A stretch of DNA of 21,461 nucleotides from Candidatus Culexmicrobium profundum. GTDB lineage: Archaea > Thermoproteota > Methanomethylicia > Culexarchaeales > Culexmicrobiaceae. Shown here in pieces: positions 15,460-21,461 of this stretch. Position numbers and translations under genes: made by a program. Location of the stretch: positions 1-21,461 of the forward strand of contig JANZKD010000014.1 of assembly GCA_025061245.1 (NCBI GenBank). The letters run 5' to 3'. Below the pieces are notes generated by a model that was not told where the DNA came from, ran no database searches, and saw only the letters and a list, made by a program, of their open reading frames with translations. How positions within the stretch are numbered: position 1 is the first letter of the stretch; every line of letters starts with the position of its first letter.

Positions 15460-16174
15460 TGCCAATAACCTCCAGATAAAATTCTCTTAAGCTAATTGAA
15501 CCATTACTTTTCCACTCACCTACGATTCTTCCATTATGTATAACTATAACCCTAGAGCATACTTCTTCAGCCTCATTAACATCATTAGTAGACAAGAAGA
15601 CAGTAACTCCATTACCAACAATTCTTTTAATATAACTTCTAAATACTGGAGTAATTTCAGGACTCAAACCACTTGTAGGCTCATCCATAATCAAAAGCCT
15701 AGGCCTATTAATCAAAGCTTGAGCTAAACCTAAACGCTTGATCATACCCCTACTATAATGTCCAATCTTATCAAACATCCTATTCCTCAAACCTACAAAA
15801 CTCAAAATCTCAAAAACCCTATCCTTAAGCTCAACTCCCTCCAAACCAAAAAGCCTACCATAAAAGCACAAAATATCAAAGGCATTAAGCTGCATTGGGA
15901 AAAAAGGATAATCAGGAACATATCCAACCATACGTAAAGCTCTAATTCTCTCAGACTCAACACTCATATTCAAGCCAAAGAGCCTAACAAATCCAGAGGA
16001 AGGTCTAAGTAAACCCAGAATAAGTTTAATTAAAGTAGACTTACCAGCACCATTAGGGCCAAGTACGCCAAAAACCTCTCCATCCAAAACCCTCAAATTA
16101 ACATTATTCAGAACAGTAAATCCACCAAATTTCTTAGTTAAATTCTCTACATGAATTACGGTATTACAAGTCAT
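15446..16174 (-). CDS. ABC transporter ATPase subunit with altered D- and H-loops
   Basis: The 242-residue nucleotide-binding subunit pairs with the overlapping ABC-2 permease. Walker A is GPNGAGKST (39-47), the signature is HYSRGMIKRL (139-148, the YSRGM form common in this exporter clade), and Walker B is LLIMDEPTSGL (160-170). Two catalytic positions are unusual. After SGL the D-loop aspartate is serine (S171, SGLSPE). The switch histidine, expected in ST-H-D-x-x-EAEE, is asparagine (N197, LSTNDVNEAEE). Both changes are in clean coding sequence. In known ABC ATPases the switch His is needed for normal hydrolysis, so turnover may be slow or the complex regulatory. ATG 16174 is about 28 nt from a TATATATA box, consistent with a leaderless message. 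Confidence 0.9.
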   Translation of the reverse strand: MTCNTVIHVENLTKKFGGFTVLNNVNLRVLDGEVFGVLGPNGAGKSTLIKLILGLLRPSSGFVRLFGLNMSVESERIRALRMVGYVPDYPFFPMQLNAFDILCFYGRLFGLEGVELKDRVFEILSFVGLRNRMFDKIGHYSRGMIKRLGLAQALINRPRLLIMDEPTSGLSPEITPVFRSYIKRIVGNGVTVFLSTNDVNEAEEVCSRVIVIHNGRIVGEWKSNGSISLREFYLEVIGIEDC

Positions 16175-16197
16175 TCCATATAATTTATAAAATAAAG

Positions 16198-16207
16198 TTA
16201 TATATAC
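16198..16207. promoter_or_regulatory. Symmetrical TATA box between divergent genes
   Basis: TTATATATAC contains an eight-base TATATATA (16199-16206) that reads the same on both strands. It is centred about 25 nt from ATG 16227 on the plus strand and about 28 nt from ATG 16174 on the minus strand. It could serve both genes, or both could use neighbouring AT-rich sites. Confidence 0.4.
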
Positions 16208-16226
16208 ATATTGGGGGTTTTGCTTT

Positions 16227-16925
16227 ATGTCAATAAAATATTATATAAAATTAAAAAGAAAAATGATAAAGACGCTAACAATATTACTAATCCTTCTGAA
16301 CACAATACCTACAATAGCTTTTGCCACAAAATTCTATCCACCGTATGATTATGAAGACAACAATCATAATGGATGGTCTGTGGGAATTGCAGAAAGTAAT
16401 CATTATTCAACTTCCCATATAAGTGAAGGAAAACATGAACTTTACGCTTCTTGTGTGGCAGCCTCTCCTTACGGAGAAGCCCTAGCAGAAGCTTGGGGTA
16501 AATATGGCATATACTTTAATCCATCTGATAGCGGGTACTATACCATCGCAGCTCTCATAAAGTGGAGAGGAAATATTACTCAATGGATTAATGGTATCGG
16601 CTTTTTTGATCGTCATATAATAATATATTCGAAATTACAGATAATTGATACGTCAACCAATAACATTGTCGACGGAAAAACAGTTTACATATTATATACT
16701 AGTGATCTAATTAGCGAGAGAAGATTGGATAAAGACTGCACGATAAAACTGCCTTACGTGTATCTTCAAAGTACAAAAGTATATAAAATTGAAGTTATAA
16801 ACAGAGTGGAAACGTATGTACATCTTGCTGGTACTGGAGGACAAGAAAGCACTGGTAACTTCTGGTCTGCTTATGAACCTTCCTGGGTACAAACGACTTA
16901 CATCGAAGTATTAAAGGAAACATAA
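16227..16925 (+). CDS. Secreted protein of unknown function
   Basis: The 232-residue protein begins with a basic stretch (MSIKYYIKLKRKMIK) and a hydrophobic core (TLTILLILLNTIPTIAF), then AFA-TKF as a probable signal-peptidase site near residue 34. The mature part is hydrophilic and rich in aromatic residues and predicted beta strands (KYGIYFNPSDSGYYTIAALIKWRG, VYILYTSDLI, YVYLQSTKVYKIEVINRVETYVHLAGTG), as in extracellular beta-sandwich proteins. No catalytic motif or second membrane anchor is visible, so it should be released or loosely surface-bound. ATG 16263 is an alternative start that would give a shorter, more standard signal peptide; a GGGGG run at 16213-16217 favours 16227. It diverges from the ABC exporter genes. 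Confidence 0.72.
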   Translation: MSIKYYIKLKRKMIKTLTILLILLNTIPTIAFATKFYPPYDYEDNNHNGWSVGIAESNHYSTSHISEGKHELYASCVAASPYGEALAEAWGKYGIYFNPSDSGYYTIAALIKWRGNITQWINGIGFFDRHIIIYSKLQIIDTSTNNIVDGKTVYILYTSDLISERRLDKDCTIKLPYVYLQSTKVYKIEVINRVETYVHLAGTGGQESTGNFWSAYEPSWVQTTYIEVLKET

Positions 16926-17059
16926 AATAACATTTATGCACTTGAACCAATAACTTTAAAGTACACCACAAACTTTCCTAGGTAAATATAGTACATGTAT
17001 TAGAATTTTAGTGAAAATAATAAAGGAGGATAAAGACATTCAATTTATAGGGAGATAGA

Positions 17060-17347
17060 ATGGAAGAGGAATATGTTAGAGCCCACCTATACATCTCGGG
17101 CAGAGTTCAAGGCGTATTTTTTAGAAGTAATATGAGGAGGGTAGCACAGGAAAATGGAGTTAAAGGATGGGTCATGAATCTACCTGATGGACGTGTAGAA
17201 GCAGTTCTAGAAGGACCAAAAGATGCAGTATTAAAAGTCATTAAATGGGCGAGGAGAGGACCACCACTAGCATATGTAACAGACCTACAAGTAATCTGGG
17301 AGAAATATAAGGGAGAATTCAAGGACTTCAAAATTAGATATTATTAA
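17060..17347 (+). CDS. acyP: Acylphosphatase
   Basis: A 95-residue enzyme that hydrolyses acyl phosphates such as acetyl- or carbamoyl-phosphate, full length for the family. It shows the phosphate-binding loop GRVQGVFFR (14-22) with catalytic R22, and GWVMNLPDGRVEAVLEG with catalytic N40. The C-terminal YKGEFKDFKIRYY gives the family's last strand. The start is supported by GGGAGAT about 6 nt before the ATG. The gene stands alone on the plus strand, and its last 14 nt overlap the 3' end of the convergent P-loop NTPase gene. Confidence 0.95.
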   Translation: MEEEYVRAHLYISGRVQGVFFRSNMRRVAQENGVKGWVMNLPDGRVEAVLEGPKDAVLKVIKWARRGPPLAYVTDLQVIWEKYKGEFKDFKIRYY

Positions 17348-17939
17348 AGATAGAGGAATAATCAACTACATTTAAATCAATCACCAAATCCATCATACCA
17401 ATTAAATCAAGCAAATTTCTTCTTTCAACTAAGCTAACACTACTACCTTTATCATCCATAAGTCTTTCACCATAATATCCATTAGCAATAAAAGTTTTAG
17501 ACTTCTCCAAAACTCTAGGAAGCAAACCCAAATCATCAACTTGAAAGTATAGAGTAATATCATTTATAACTAGAATTGATGAAGGATTCCTCAAATACCT
17601 TCTCAACAATCCATCACAAGCACGTCTATTTAATCTAGCAAAATTAAGAACCTCAACAGAATTTCTACCCATCAATCTAGAAGCAAAAATTCTATCAGTA
17701 TAATACTTAACTTTAAAAGGAAAAACACTAAATTCTACAAGCTTTCCACCAATAACATCACCATCAATTTCAATCTTATTTGGAGCGAAATCCAATACAG
17801 TCAATTCTTCAGATAAACCAATTTCAATTAACTTTAAAATAATCTTGAGAGTTAAAAGAGTTTTACCTCTACCCACATCACCAATAATAAGAGTTTTCTT
17901 GCCAAGTAAATCCTCAACTCTCAAATAAATCACATCCAA
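17334..17939 (-). CDS. Small P-loop NTPase, archaeal, unknown function
   Basis: The 201-residue protein has a Walker A motif GDVGRGKT (20-27) right after the first strand (KKTLIIG). A probable Walker B follows at SILVINDI (121-128, with D127), and the central segment is basic (RLNRRACDGLLRRYLRN). Overall it resembles the HerA/FtsK-like or KaiC-like compact P-loop proteins rather than GTPases, as no NKxD is seen. The start is uncertain: TTG 17939 (MDVIYLRVEDLLGKK) or GTG 17933, neither with a clear ribosome binding site. It is transcribed away from thiW across a 45-bp gap and meets acylphosphatase tail to tail with a 14-nt overlap. Confidence 0.75.
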   Translation of the reverse strand: MDVIYLRVEDLLGKKTLIIGDVGRGKTLLTLKIILKLIEIGLSEELTVLDFAPNKIEIDGDVIGGKLVEFSVFPFKVKYYTDRIFASRLMGRNSVEVLNFARLNRRACDGLLRRYLRNPSSILVINDITLYFQVDDLGLLPRVLEKSKTFIANGYYGERLMDDKGSSVSLVERRNLLDLIGMMDLVIDLNVVDYSSIFNNI

Positions 17940-17955
17940 AAATTCTTTAAGCTAA

Positions 17956-17973
17956 GTCTAATTTAACTTAGAC
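17956..17973. promoter_or_regulatory. Inverted repeat GTCTAA-N6-TTAGAC before thiW
   Basis: GTCTAA (17956-17961) and TTAGAC (17968-17973) are perfect inverted copies around TTTAAC, immediately before the GGAG ribosome binding site of thiW and just after a weak TATA-like CTTTAAGC (17945-17952). The position fits an operator for a vitamin- or metabolite-responsive repressor; which one is not known. Confidence 0.45.
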
Positions 17974-17984
17974 GGAGTAAAACC

Positions 17985-18476
17985 ATGATTAGTGATGGAG
18001 CAGACTACTTTAACTTAAGAAAACTGGCTTTAACAGCCATATTTGCAGCCTTAGGAGTAGTCTTATCTCCATTATTCTTCGTAGTAGGTCCAACTAAGTG
18101 CTATCCATTTCAACACATGATTAATGGTCTGGCAGGAGTACTAATTGGACCATGGTATGCAGGTTTAGCTGCACTAATTACAGGAATCATCAGAAACATG
18201 CTTGGAACAGGAACCATATTCGCCTTCCCTGGAGGAATTCCAGGCGCAATAACTGTAGGGTTAATATATAAAATAACGAAACGTGACGAATCTGCAATTT
18301 GTGAACCTATAGGAACATTTATAGGAGCATTATTGAGTGCATACATTGTTGGCCCCATGGCTGGAAAAACAATGGCTCCTGAAATATTTATTATAGCATT
18401 TCTAACAAGCAGCATTCCAGGCTCACTCATAGGCTACATTGTATTGAAGATCATAAAGAAGACATTTAAGCCATAA
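17985..18476 (+). CDS. thiW: ThiW, substrate-binding membrane component of an ECF vitamin transporter
   Basis: A 163-residue integral membrane protein of the energy-coupling-factor S-component type. The core GPTKCYPFQHMINGLAGVLIGPWYAGLAALITGIIRNMLGTG and the following IFAFPGGIPGAITVGLIYK are the strongly conserved hallmark of ThiW, which imports a thiamine precursor (thiazole or related moiety). About five to six hydrophobic segments span 12-35, 45-68, 75-95, 105-125 and 132-158. ATG 17985 has GGAG 7 nt upstream. No ECF ATPase or T component is in the window, so it must borrow a shared energising module encoded elsewhere. The inverted repeat upstream is a likely control site. Confidence 0.93.
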   Translation: MISDGADYFNLRKLALTAIFAALGVVLSPLFFVVGPTKCYPFQHMINGLAGVLIGPWYAGLAALITGIIRNMLGTGTIFAFPGGIPGAITVGLIYKITKRDESAICEPIGTFIGALLSAYIVGPMAGKTMAPEIFIIAFLTSSIPGSLIGYIVLKIIKKTFKP

Positions 18477-18498
18477 TTTTGTGCGATTGCACAAAATT
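18475..18498. promoter_or_regulatory. Perfect 10-bp-arm palindrome overlapping a probable promoter
   Basis: AATTTTGTGC (18475-18484) and GCACAAAATT (18489-18498) are exact inverted copies separated by GATT. The right arm runs into a TATA-like TTTATATT (18497-18504), which would place transcription start near 18526, 13 nt before the ATG at 18539. A repressor on the palindrome would block TBP/TFB, so I read it as an operator. A hairpin terminator for thiW is the alternative, but no T-run follows. Confidence 0.6.
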
Positions 18499-18511
18499 TA
18501 TATTCCACCTC

Positions 18512-18535
18512 ATCACTCAAAATATTTGAGGTGAT
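18512..18535 (+). promoter_or_regulatory. Hairpin enclosing the Shine-Dalgarno of the aromatic-rich gene
   Basis: ATCACTCAAA (18512-18521) pairs with TTTGAGGTGAT (18525-18535), with one bulged G and an ATA loop. The right arm contains the whole ribosome binding site GAGGTGAT (18528-18535) of the gene at 18539. If the transcript begins upstream of 18512, for example by read-through from thiW, the site would be masked. If it starts near 18526 it would be free. Confidence 0.5.
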
Positions 18536-18538
18536 AAA

Positions 18539-18802
18539 ATGGCTTGGGGTTGGGGTCGTGGTCGCGGCAGAATGGGTTGGATGGGTCCATGGCCCGGCAG
18601 AGGACCATTCAGCTATCTACCACCATGGCAAAGACCAGGATGGCTCTTCGGTAGAGGATCATGCTGGTGGCTATTCGGCAGACCAGGATGGATGCTTCCA
18701 TGGTATGGATATTATCCATACATGTCATACTATCCATGGATAAGCCCATGGATGTATTACACACCATACTATTACACCCCATGGTTTAGACCATGGTGGT
18801 GA
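18539..18802 (+). CDS. Tryptophan/tyrosine/glycine/proline-rich low-complexity protein (87 aa)
   Basis: Composition is extreme: of 87 residues I count 15 Trp, 12 Tyr, 4 Phe, 14 Pro, 14 Gly and 8 Arg, with no Asp, Glu, Lys, His, Asn or Val and a single Cys. The N-terminus is a GWGRGRGR-type Gly/Arg tract. The middle repeats PGW-LFGRG and LFGRPGW, and the C-terminus repeats YYPW/PW-x-YYTP units and ends PWW. It has no signal peptide or clean membrane helix. The good ribosome binding site (GAGGTGAT) and the palindromic promoter argue it is a real gene. It may be a distant relative of the DUF5320-type small proteins, given its neighbours, but no function is established. Condensate, surface or structural roles are only possibilities. 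Confidence 0.75.
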   Translation: MAWGWGRGRGRMGWMGPWPGRGPFSYLPPWQRPGWLFGRGSCWWLFGRPGWMLPWYGYYPYMSYYPWISPWMYYTPYYYTPWFRPWW

Positions 18803-18847
18803 AATCAATGACTCCATACTACTGGATGTACTACACACCATACTACT
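18749..18847 (+). repeat. 25-bp coding repeat shared by two adjacent aromatic-rich genes
   Basis: The block beginning TGGATGTATTACACACCATA at 18749-18773 recurs at 18823-18847 with synonymous differences only (TAT to TAC codons). It encodes WMYYTPYY at the end of the first gene and the start of the second, evidence that one gene arose from part of the other. Confidence 0.7.
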
Positions 18848-19026
18848 ATTATCCGCCATTCACATTTCAACCAATGTTCTTCCTGTACGACATATACTCT
18901 CTAATGCTTACGACATATTACTGGAGACTATACATTGAAGCCTTTAGACTAGCATTAGATACTTGGAGAAAAAGCTTTGAAACCATGTTTAGAGCCCTAG
19001 AAACTACCCAAACCCAACCTACATAA
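18808..19026 (+). CDS. Tyrosine-rich small protein (72 aa)
   Basis: The N-terminal third is aromatic and low in complexity (MTPYYWMYYTPYYYYPPFTF; 13 Tyr and 3 Trp in the whole protein). The remainder (about 28-62, LYDIYSLMLTTYYWRLYIEAFRLALDTWRKSFETMFRAL) is predicted to be one or two amphipathic helices. The tail is TTQTQPT. The ATG at 18808 is chosen over 18793 because GGTGGTGA (18795-18802), the stop region of the previous gene, serves as its ribosome binding site. It shares a WMYYTPYYY block with the preceding protein. No family recognised; probably co-transcribed with both neighbours. Confidence 0.7.
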   Translation: MTPYYWMYYTPYYYYPPFTFQPMFFLYDIYSLMLTTYYWRLYIEAFRLALDTWRKSFETMFRALETTQTQPT

Positions 19027-19061
19027 ATCACCCAATGTGAAAATTAAATGGAGATGAAAAA

Positions 19062-19394
19062 ATGTATGGTTATGGCAGAAGAGGAAGACGAAGAATGAGA
19101 TACTGGTATCCACCACCATTCTTCCCAATGTATCCACCAACACAACAACCTCCACAGCAGGTACAACAACCCCAACAACCCCAACAACAGACCCAATACC
19201 CATATCCACCAGTTCCACCCTATCCATATTACTACATGCCTCCACCACCTCCACCATTAACACCAGAAGATGAACTAGAAATGCTAGAAGATTACAAAAG
19301 AGCATTAGAAGAAGAATTAGAAGACATAAAAGATGAAATTAAAGGCGTTGAAGAAAGAATAAGAGAACTAAAAGAAATGTTAAGCAAAAAATAG
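19062..19394 (+). CDS. Pro/Gln/Tyr-rich protein with C-terminal coiled coil (DUF5320-like)
   Basis: The 110-residue protein has three parts: a basic head (MYGYGRRGRRRMRYWYPPP), a Pro/Gln/Tyr-rich middle (about 16-66, with PPQQVQQPQQPQQQTQ and a PPPPPP run), and a charged heptad-like helix (about 69-108, EDELEMLEDYKRALEEELED...RIRELKEML), a strong coiled-coil candidate. This aromatic/Pro head plus EELE-type coiled coil is the layout of DUF5320-like proteins, which in other prokaryotes often lie near small NifX/NifB-type iron-molybdenum cofactor proteins. None is present here, so the link is only structural. The ATG follows GGAGATGA by 4 nt. The coiled coil may oligomerise the cluster's proteins. 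Confidence 0.75.
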   Translation: MYGYGRRGRRRMRYWYPPPFFPMYPPTQQPPQQVQQPQQPQQQTQYPYPPVPPYPYYYMPPPPPPLTPEDELEMLEDYKRALEEELEDIKDEIKGVEERIRELKEMLSKK

Positions 19395-19398
19395 GTGT

Positions 19399-19665
19399 TC
19401 AAGTAAACTCAATTAAATAAATTCCATATTTTTTAATTTTTTCAACATCATAATATTCAGCTATAGGTACTCTATGAACTCTCTTCACCTTCTTCACAAG
19501 CTCTCTCCCAGTAAATTTCTGCTCTACAGGATCCCACTCCCTCAATATTAAAAAGTCACCCTCACTTATATCAAAATCCGCCAATCTAACTTCAACTTGC
19601 TTTTCACCACTAGCAACCTTTTCAAACCAAATTGGAAGTATTTTCTTTACAATTTTCCTAGGCAA
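19399..19665 (-). CDS. Small ASCH/PUA-like domain protein (DUF3850-like)
   Basis: The 88-residue protein has the pattern of the ASCH (PUA-like) fold: ILPIWFEKVASGEKQVEVRLADFDISEGDFLILREWDP, then FTGRELVKKVKRVHRVP and a closing YLIEFT strand. The WFE-x-V-x-SG-x-K-x-EVR opening is typical of small ASCH proteins, thought to bind RNA or modified nucleotides. The TTG start is supported by AAGGTGA (minus strand) about 4 nt upstream, and the resulting MPRKIVKKILP is a sensible N-terminus. It starts 19 nt after cdc48 on the same strand and is likely co-transcribed. Target unknown. Confidence 0.82.
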   Translation of the reverse strand: MPRKIVKKILPIWFEKVASGEKQVEVRLADFDISEGDFLILREWDPVEQKFTGRELVKKVKRVHRVPIAEYYDVEKIKKYGIYLIEFT

Positions 19666-19684
19666 AATTTCACCTTCAACTTAA

Positions 19685-21461
19685 TTACGCTAAAGCCCTC
19701 TTTAACTCTCTACCAATTTCTTCATATTTCCTTATATCTTCAGGCCTTAGACTTGGAGGAACAACTTCCAATGCCTTCTCAAAATGTTTCATGGAAACTG
19801 GTTTTATAGTAAATTCCTCTCTTAAAGCTATTAGGACAGCCTCTCTACATACCGCCTCAATATCAGCACCAGTATATCCCTCAGTTTTCTCAGCCAACTT
19901 CTCCAAATCAACATCCTTGTCTAAAGGTGTGTTTTTAAGGTGTATTTTGAATATTTCCAATCTCGCCTTAAAGTCAGGTGGAGGAACATAAACTATACGG
20001 TCAAATCTCCCTGGACGTAGAAGAGCTGGATCCATTATGTCCGGCCTATTAGTTGCAGCTATCACCACAACATTTTGTAATGGTACAATACCATCCATTT
20101 CAGCTAACAACTGGTTAACCATTCTATCAGTTACACCAGAAGTGTCAACACGATAACCTCTCGCAGGAGCAATGGCATCAATTTCATCGAAGAAAATTAT
20201 GCATGGAGCAGCTTGACGAGCTCTCCTAAACACTTCACGGATAGCTCTCTCAGACTCACCAACCCATTTACTTAAAAGTTCAGGTCCTCTAACTGAAATA
20301 AAGTTTGCTTCACTCTCAGTTGCAACAGCCTTAGCCAATAAAGTTTTACCAGTACCTGGAGGACCATATAATAAAATGCCTTTAGGAGGACGAATACCCA
20401 TTTTAATAAATACTTCAGAATGCTTTAAAGGCCATTCCACTGCTTCCCTCAGAATTTGTTTAACATTCTCCAATCCACCAATATCAGTCCATCGAACCTC
20501 AGGAACCTCAACATAAATCTCCCTTAATAATGTAGGTTGGATATACTTCATAGCCTCAATAAAATCATTTCTAGTAACCTTAAGCTTCTGCAATACATTA
20601 ACTGGTATAGATGGCTGTGAAAGGTCAATTTGAGGTAGAAAACGTCTAAGAGCAGTCATAGCAGCCTCCCTAGCCAGTGCAGCTAAATCAGCACCAGTAT
20701 ACCCATGAGTTATTTCAGCCAGCTCATCTAAATTAACATCATCAGCTAAGGGCATATTCCTAGTATGCACTTGAAGAATCTCCTTCCTACCACGCTTATC
20801 TGGAGGACGAATCTCAATTTCCCTATCAAATCTGCCAGGCCTTCTCAAAGCAGGATCAACTGCTTGAGGCCTATTAGTAGCACCAATAACAATAACCTTT
20901 CCCCTCTCCTTTAAGCCATCCATCAAAGCTAACAATTGAGCAACAACCCTACGCTCAACCTCACCAGTAACCTCCTCCCTCTTAGGAGCGATAGCATCAA
21001 TTTCATCAATGAAAATTATTGCAGGAGCATTCTCCTCAGCATCCTTAAATATCTCCCTCAACCTAGCCTCAGACTCACCATAAAACTTACTCATAATCTC
21101 AGGACCATTAATTGAAACAAAATAGGCGCCAACCTCATTAGCCAAAGCCTTAGCAAGCAAAGTCTTACCAGTACCAGGTGGACCATGAAGCAGAATGCCC
21201 TTAGGAGGCTCAATACCCAAATGCCTAAACAACTCTGGATGCTTAAGTGGAAGCTCAACAATCTCACGAATCTTCTGCTTAGCCTCCTCTAAATCCCCAA
21301 TATCCTCCCAAGTAACACGAGGAACACCACGTACAACAGCCTCCTCGCGAACAGGAGTCTCCTTAACCTGAATCTCAGTCTCAGGGGTAATATAAACATG
21401 CTGAGTAGGCTGAGTAGAAGTCACAATAAAACGCAACTCAGTTGTAAAAACAGGAATTATG
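19685..21461 (-). CDS. cdc48: Cdc48/VAT-type tandem AAA+ ATPase (5' end outside window)
   Basis: Archaeal homologue of Cdc48/p97, a hexameric unfoldase feeding proteins to the proteasome. The frame stays open to the right edge: before the internal TTG at 21436 it reads IIPVFTTE, which continues the N domain (LRFIVTSTQPTQHVYITPETE), so the true start is beyond 21461. D1 shows VTWEDIGDLEEAK, Walker A GPPGTGKT, Walker B IIFIDEID and ATNRPQAVDPALRRPGRFDRE. D2 shows VRWTDIGGLENVK, Walker A GPPGTGKT, Walker B IIFFDEID and ATNRPDIMDPALLRPGRFDR. Both ATPase sites look intact. The C-terminus ends KYEEIGRELKRALA, with no terminal hydrophobic-Tyr-X (proteasome-docking) tripeptide. The small ASCH-like gene follows it. 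Confidence 0.96.
   Translation of the reverse strand, partial: IIPVFTTELRFIVTSTQPTQHVYITPETEIQVKETPVREEAVVRGVPRVTWEDIGDLEEAKQKIREIVELPLKHPELFRHLGIEPPKGILLHGPPGTGKTLLAKALANEVGAYFVSINGPEIMSKFYGESEARLREIFKDAEENAPAIIFIDEIDAIAPKREEVTGEVERRVVAQLLALMDGLKERGKVIVIGATNRPQAVDPALRRPGRFDREIEIRPPDKRGRKEILQVHTRNMPLADDVNLDELAEITHGYTGADLAALAREAAMTALRRFLPQIDLSQPSIPVNVLQKLKVTRNDFIEAMKYIQPTLLREIYVEVPEVRWTDIGGLENVKQILREAVEWPLKHSEVFIKMGIRPPKGILLYGPPGTGKTLLAKAVATESEANFISVRGPELLSKWVGESERAIREVFRRARQAAPCIIFFDEIDAIAPARGYRVDTSGVTDRMVNQLLAEMDGIVPLQNVVVIAATNRPDIMDPALLRPGRFDRIVYVPPPDFKARLEIFKIHLKNTPLDKDVDLEKLAEKTEGYTGADIEAVCREAVLIALREEFTIKPVSMKHFEKALEVVPPSLRPEDIRKYEEIGRELKRALA

Noticed and set aside
18475..18498. Intrinsic terminator of thiW
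   Set aside because: No T-run follows the stem, the stem overlaps the thiW stop codon, and its right arm merges with a TATA-like box; an operator reading fits better.
18531..18743. Alternative-frame 70-residue protein over the Trp-rich gene
   Set aside because: Its start falls inside the ribosome binding site of the Trp-rich gene, and its composition is what a shifted reading of TGG/TAT/CCA-rich DNA would give.
18997..19305. Minus-strand valine-rich open frame opposite the Pro/Gln-rich gene
   Set aside because: Antisense of CCA/CAA/TAT repeats gives Val/Leu/Trp strings; no start signal, and the plus-strand gene has a good ribosome binding site and a coiled coil.
21436..21461. TTG 21436 as the start of cdc48
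   Set aside because: Upstream codons read IIPVFTTE, continuing the N domain, with no stop before the edge.

Overview
This window is A+T-rich archaeal chromosomal DNA, probably from the Thermoproteota (TACK) side; that placement is inferred. The archaeal markers are a tandem AAA+ Cdc48/VAT ATPase, an Nre-family DNA repair protein, an indolepyruvate:ferredoxin oxidoreductase pair (IorA/IorB), the TrpB2 form of tryptophan synthase beta, a PF01637-type archaeal ATPase, a ThiW transporter component, frequent GTG/TTG starts, and TATA boxes about 26 nt before start codons (leaderless transcripts). No rRNA, tRNA, CRISPR array or insertion sequence was seen.

Layout. 1-2266: a 5'-truncated threonine-synthase-fold protein fused to a PadR-like winged helix, followed by a radical SAM protein. 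The first protein has isoleucine where the PLP-binding lysine belongs. 2316-3982: a small membrane protein and an archaeal ATPase gene bracketed by paired 19-bp-period repeats. 4048-8557: trpB2 diverging from iorA-iorB and an isochorismatase/nicotinamidase-like hydrolase; this is an aromatic amino-acid and cofactor block. 8787-11391: a 51-residue zinc-ribbon protein, an OPT-like transporter and an unknown 120-residue protein. 11438-14019: a probable DNA-repair block, with an SPL-like radical SAM gene diverging from an Nre gene that overlaps an HTH/zinc-ribbon regulator gene. 14053-14690: a GNAT acetyltransferase pseudogene read in three frames. 14758-16925: a two-gene ABC-2 exporter with unusual ATPase motifs, diverging from a secreted protein gene across one symmetrical TATA box.

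17060-19394: acylphosphatase, a convergent P-loop NTPase, thiW, and then three small, extremely aromatic and proline-rich proteins. The promoter of that last cluster carries a perfect 10-bp-arm palindrome, and its ribosome binding site lies inside a second hairpin. 19399-21461: an ASCH-like small protein and cdc48, which runs off the right edge.

The strongest candidates for undescribed biology are the PLP-fold pseudoenzyme/transcription-factor fusion at the left edge and the aromatic-rich three-gene cluster at 18539-19394. All assignments come from reading motifs by eye; no database search was run.
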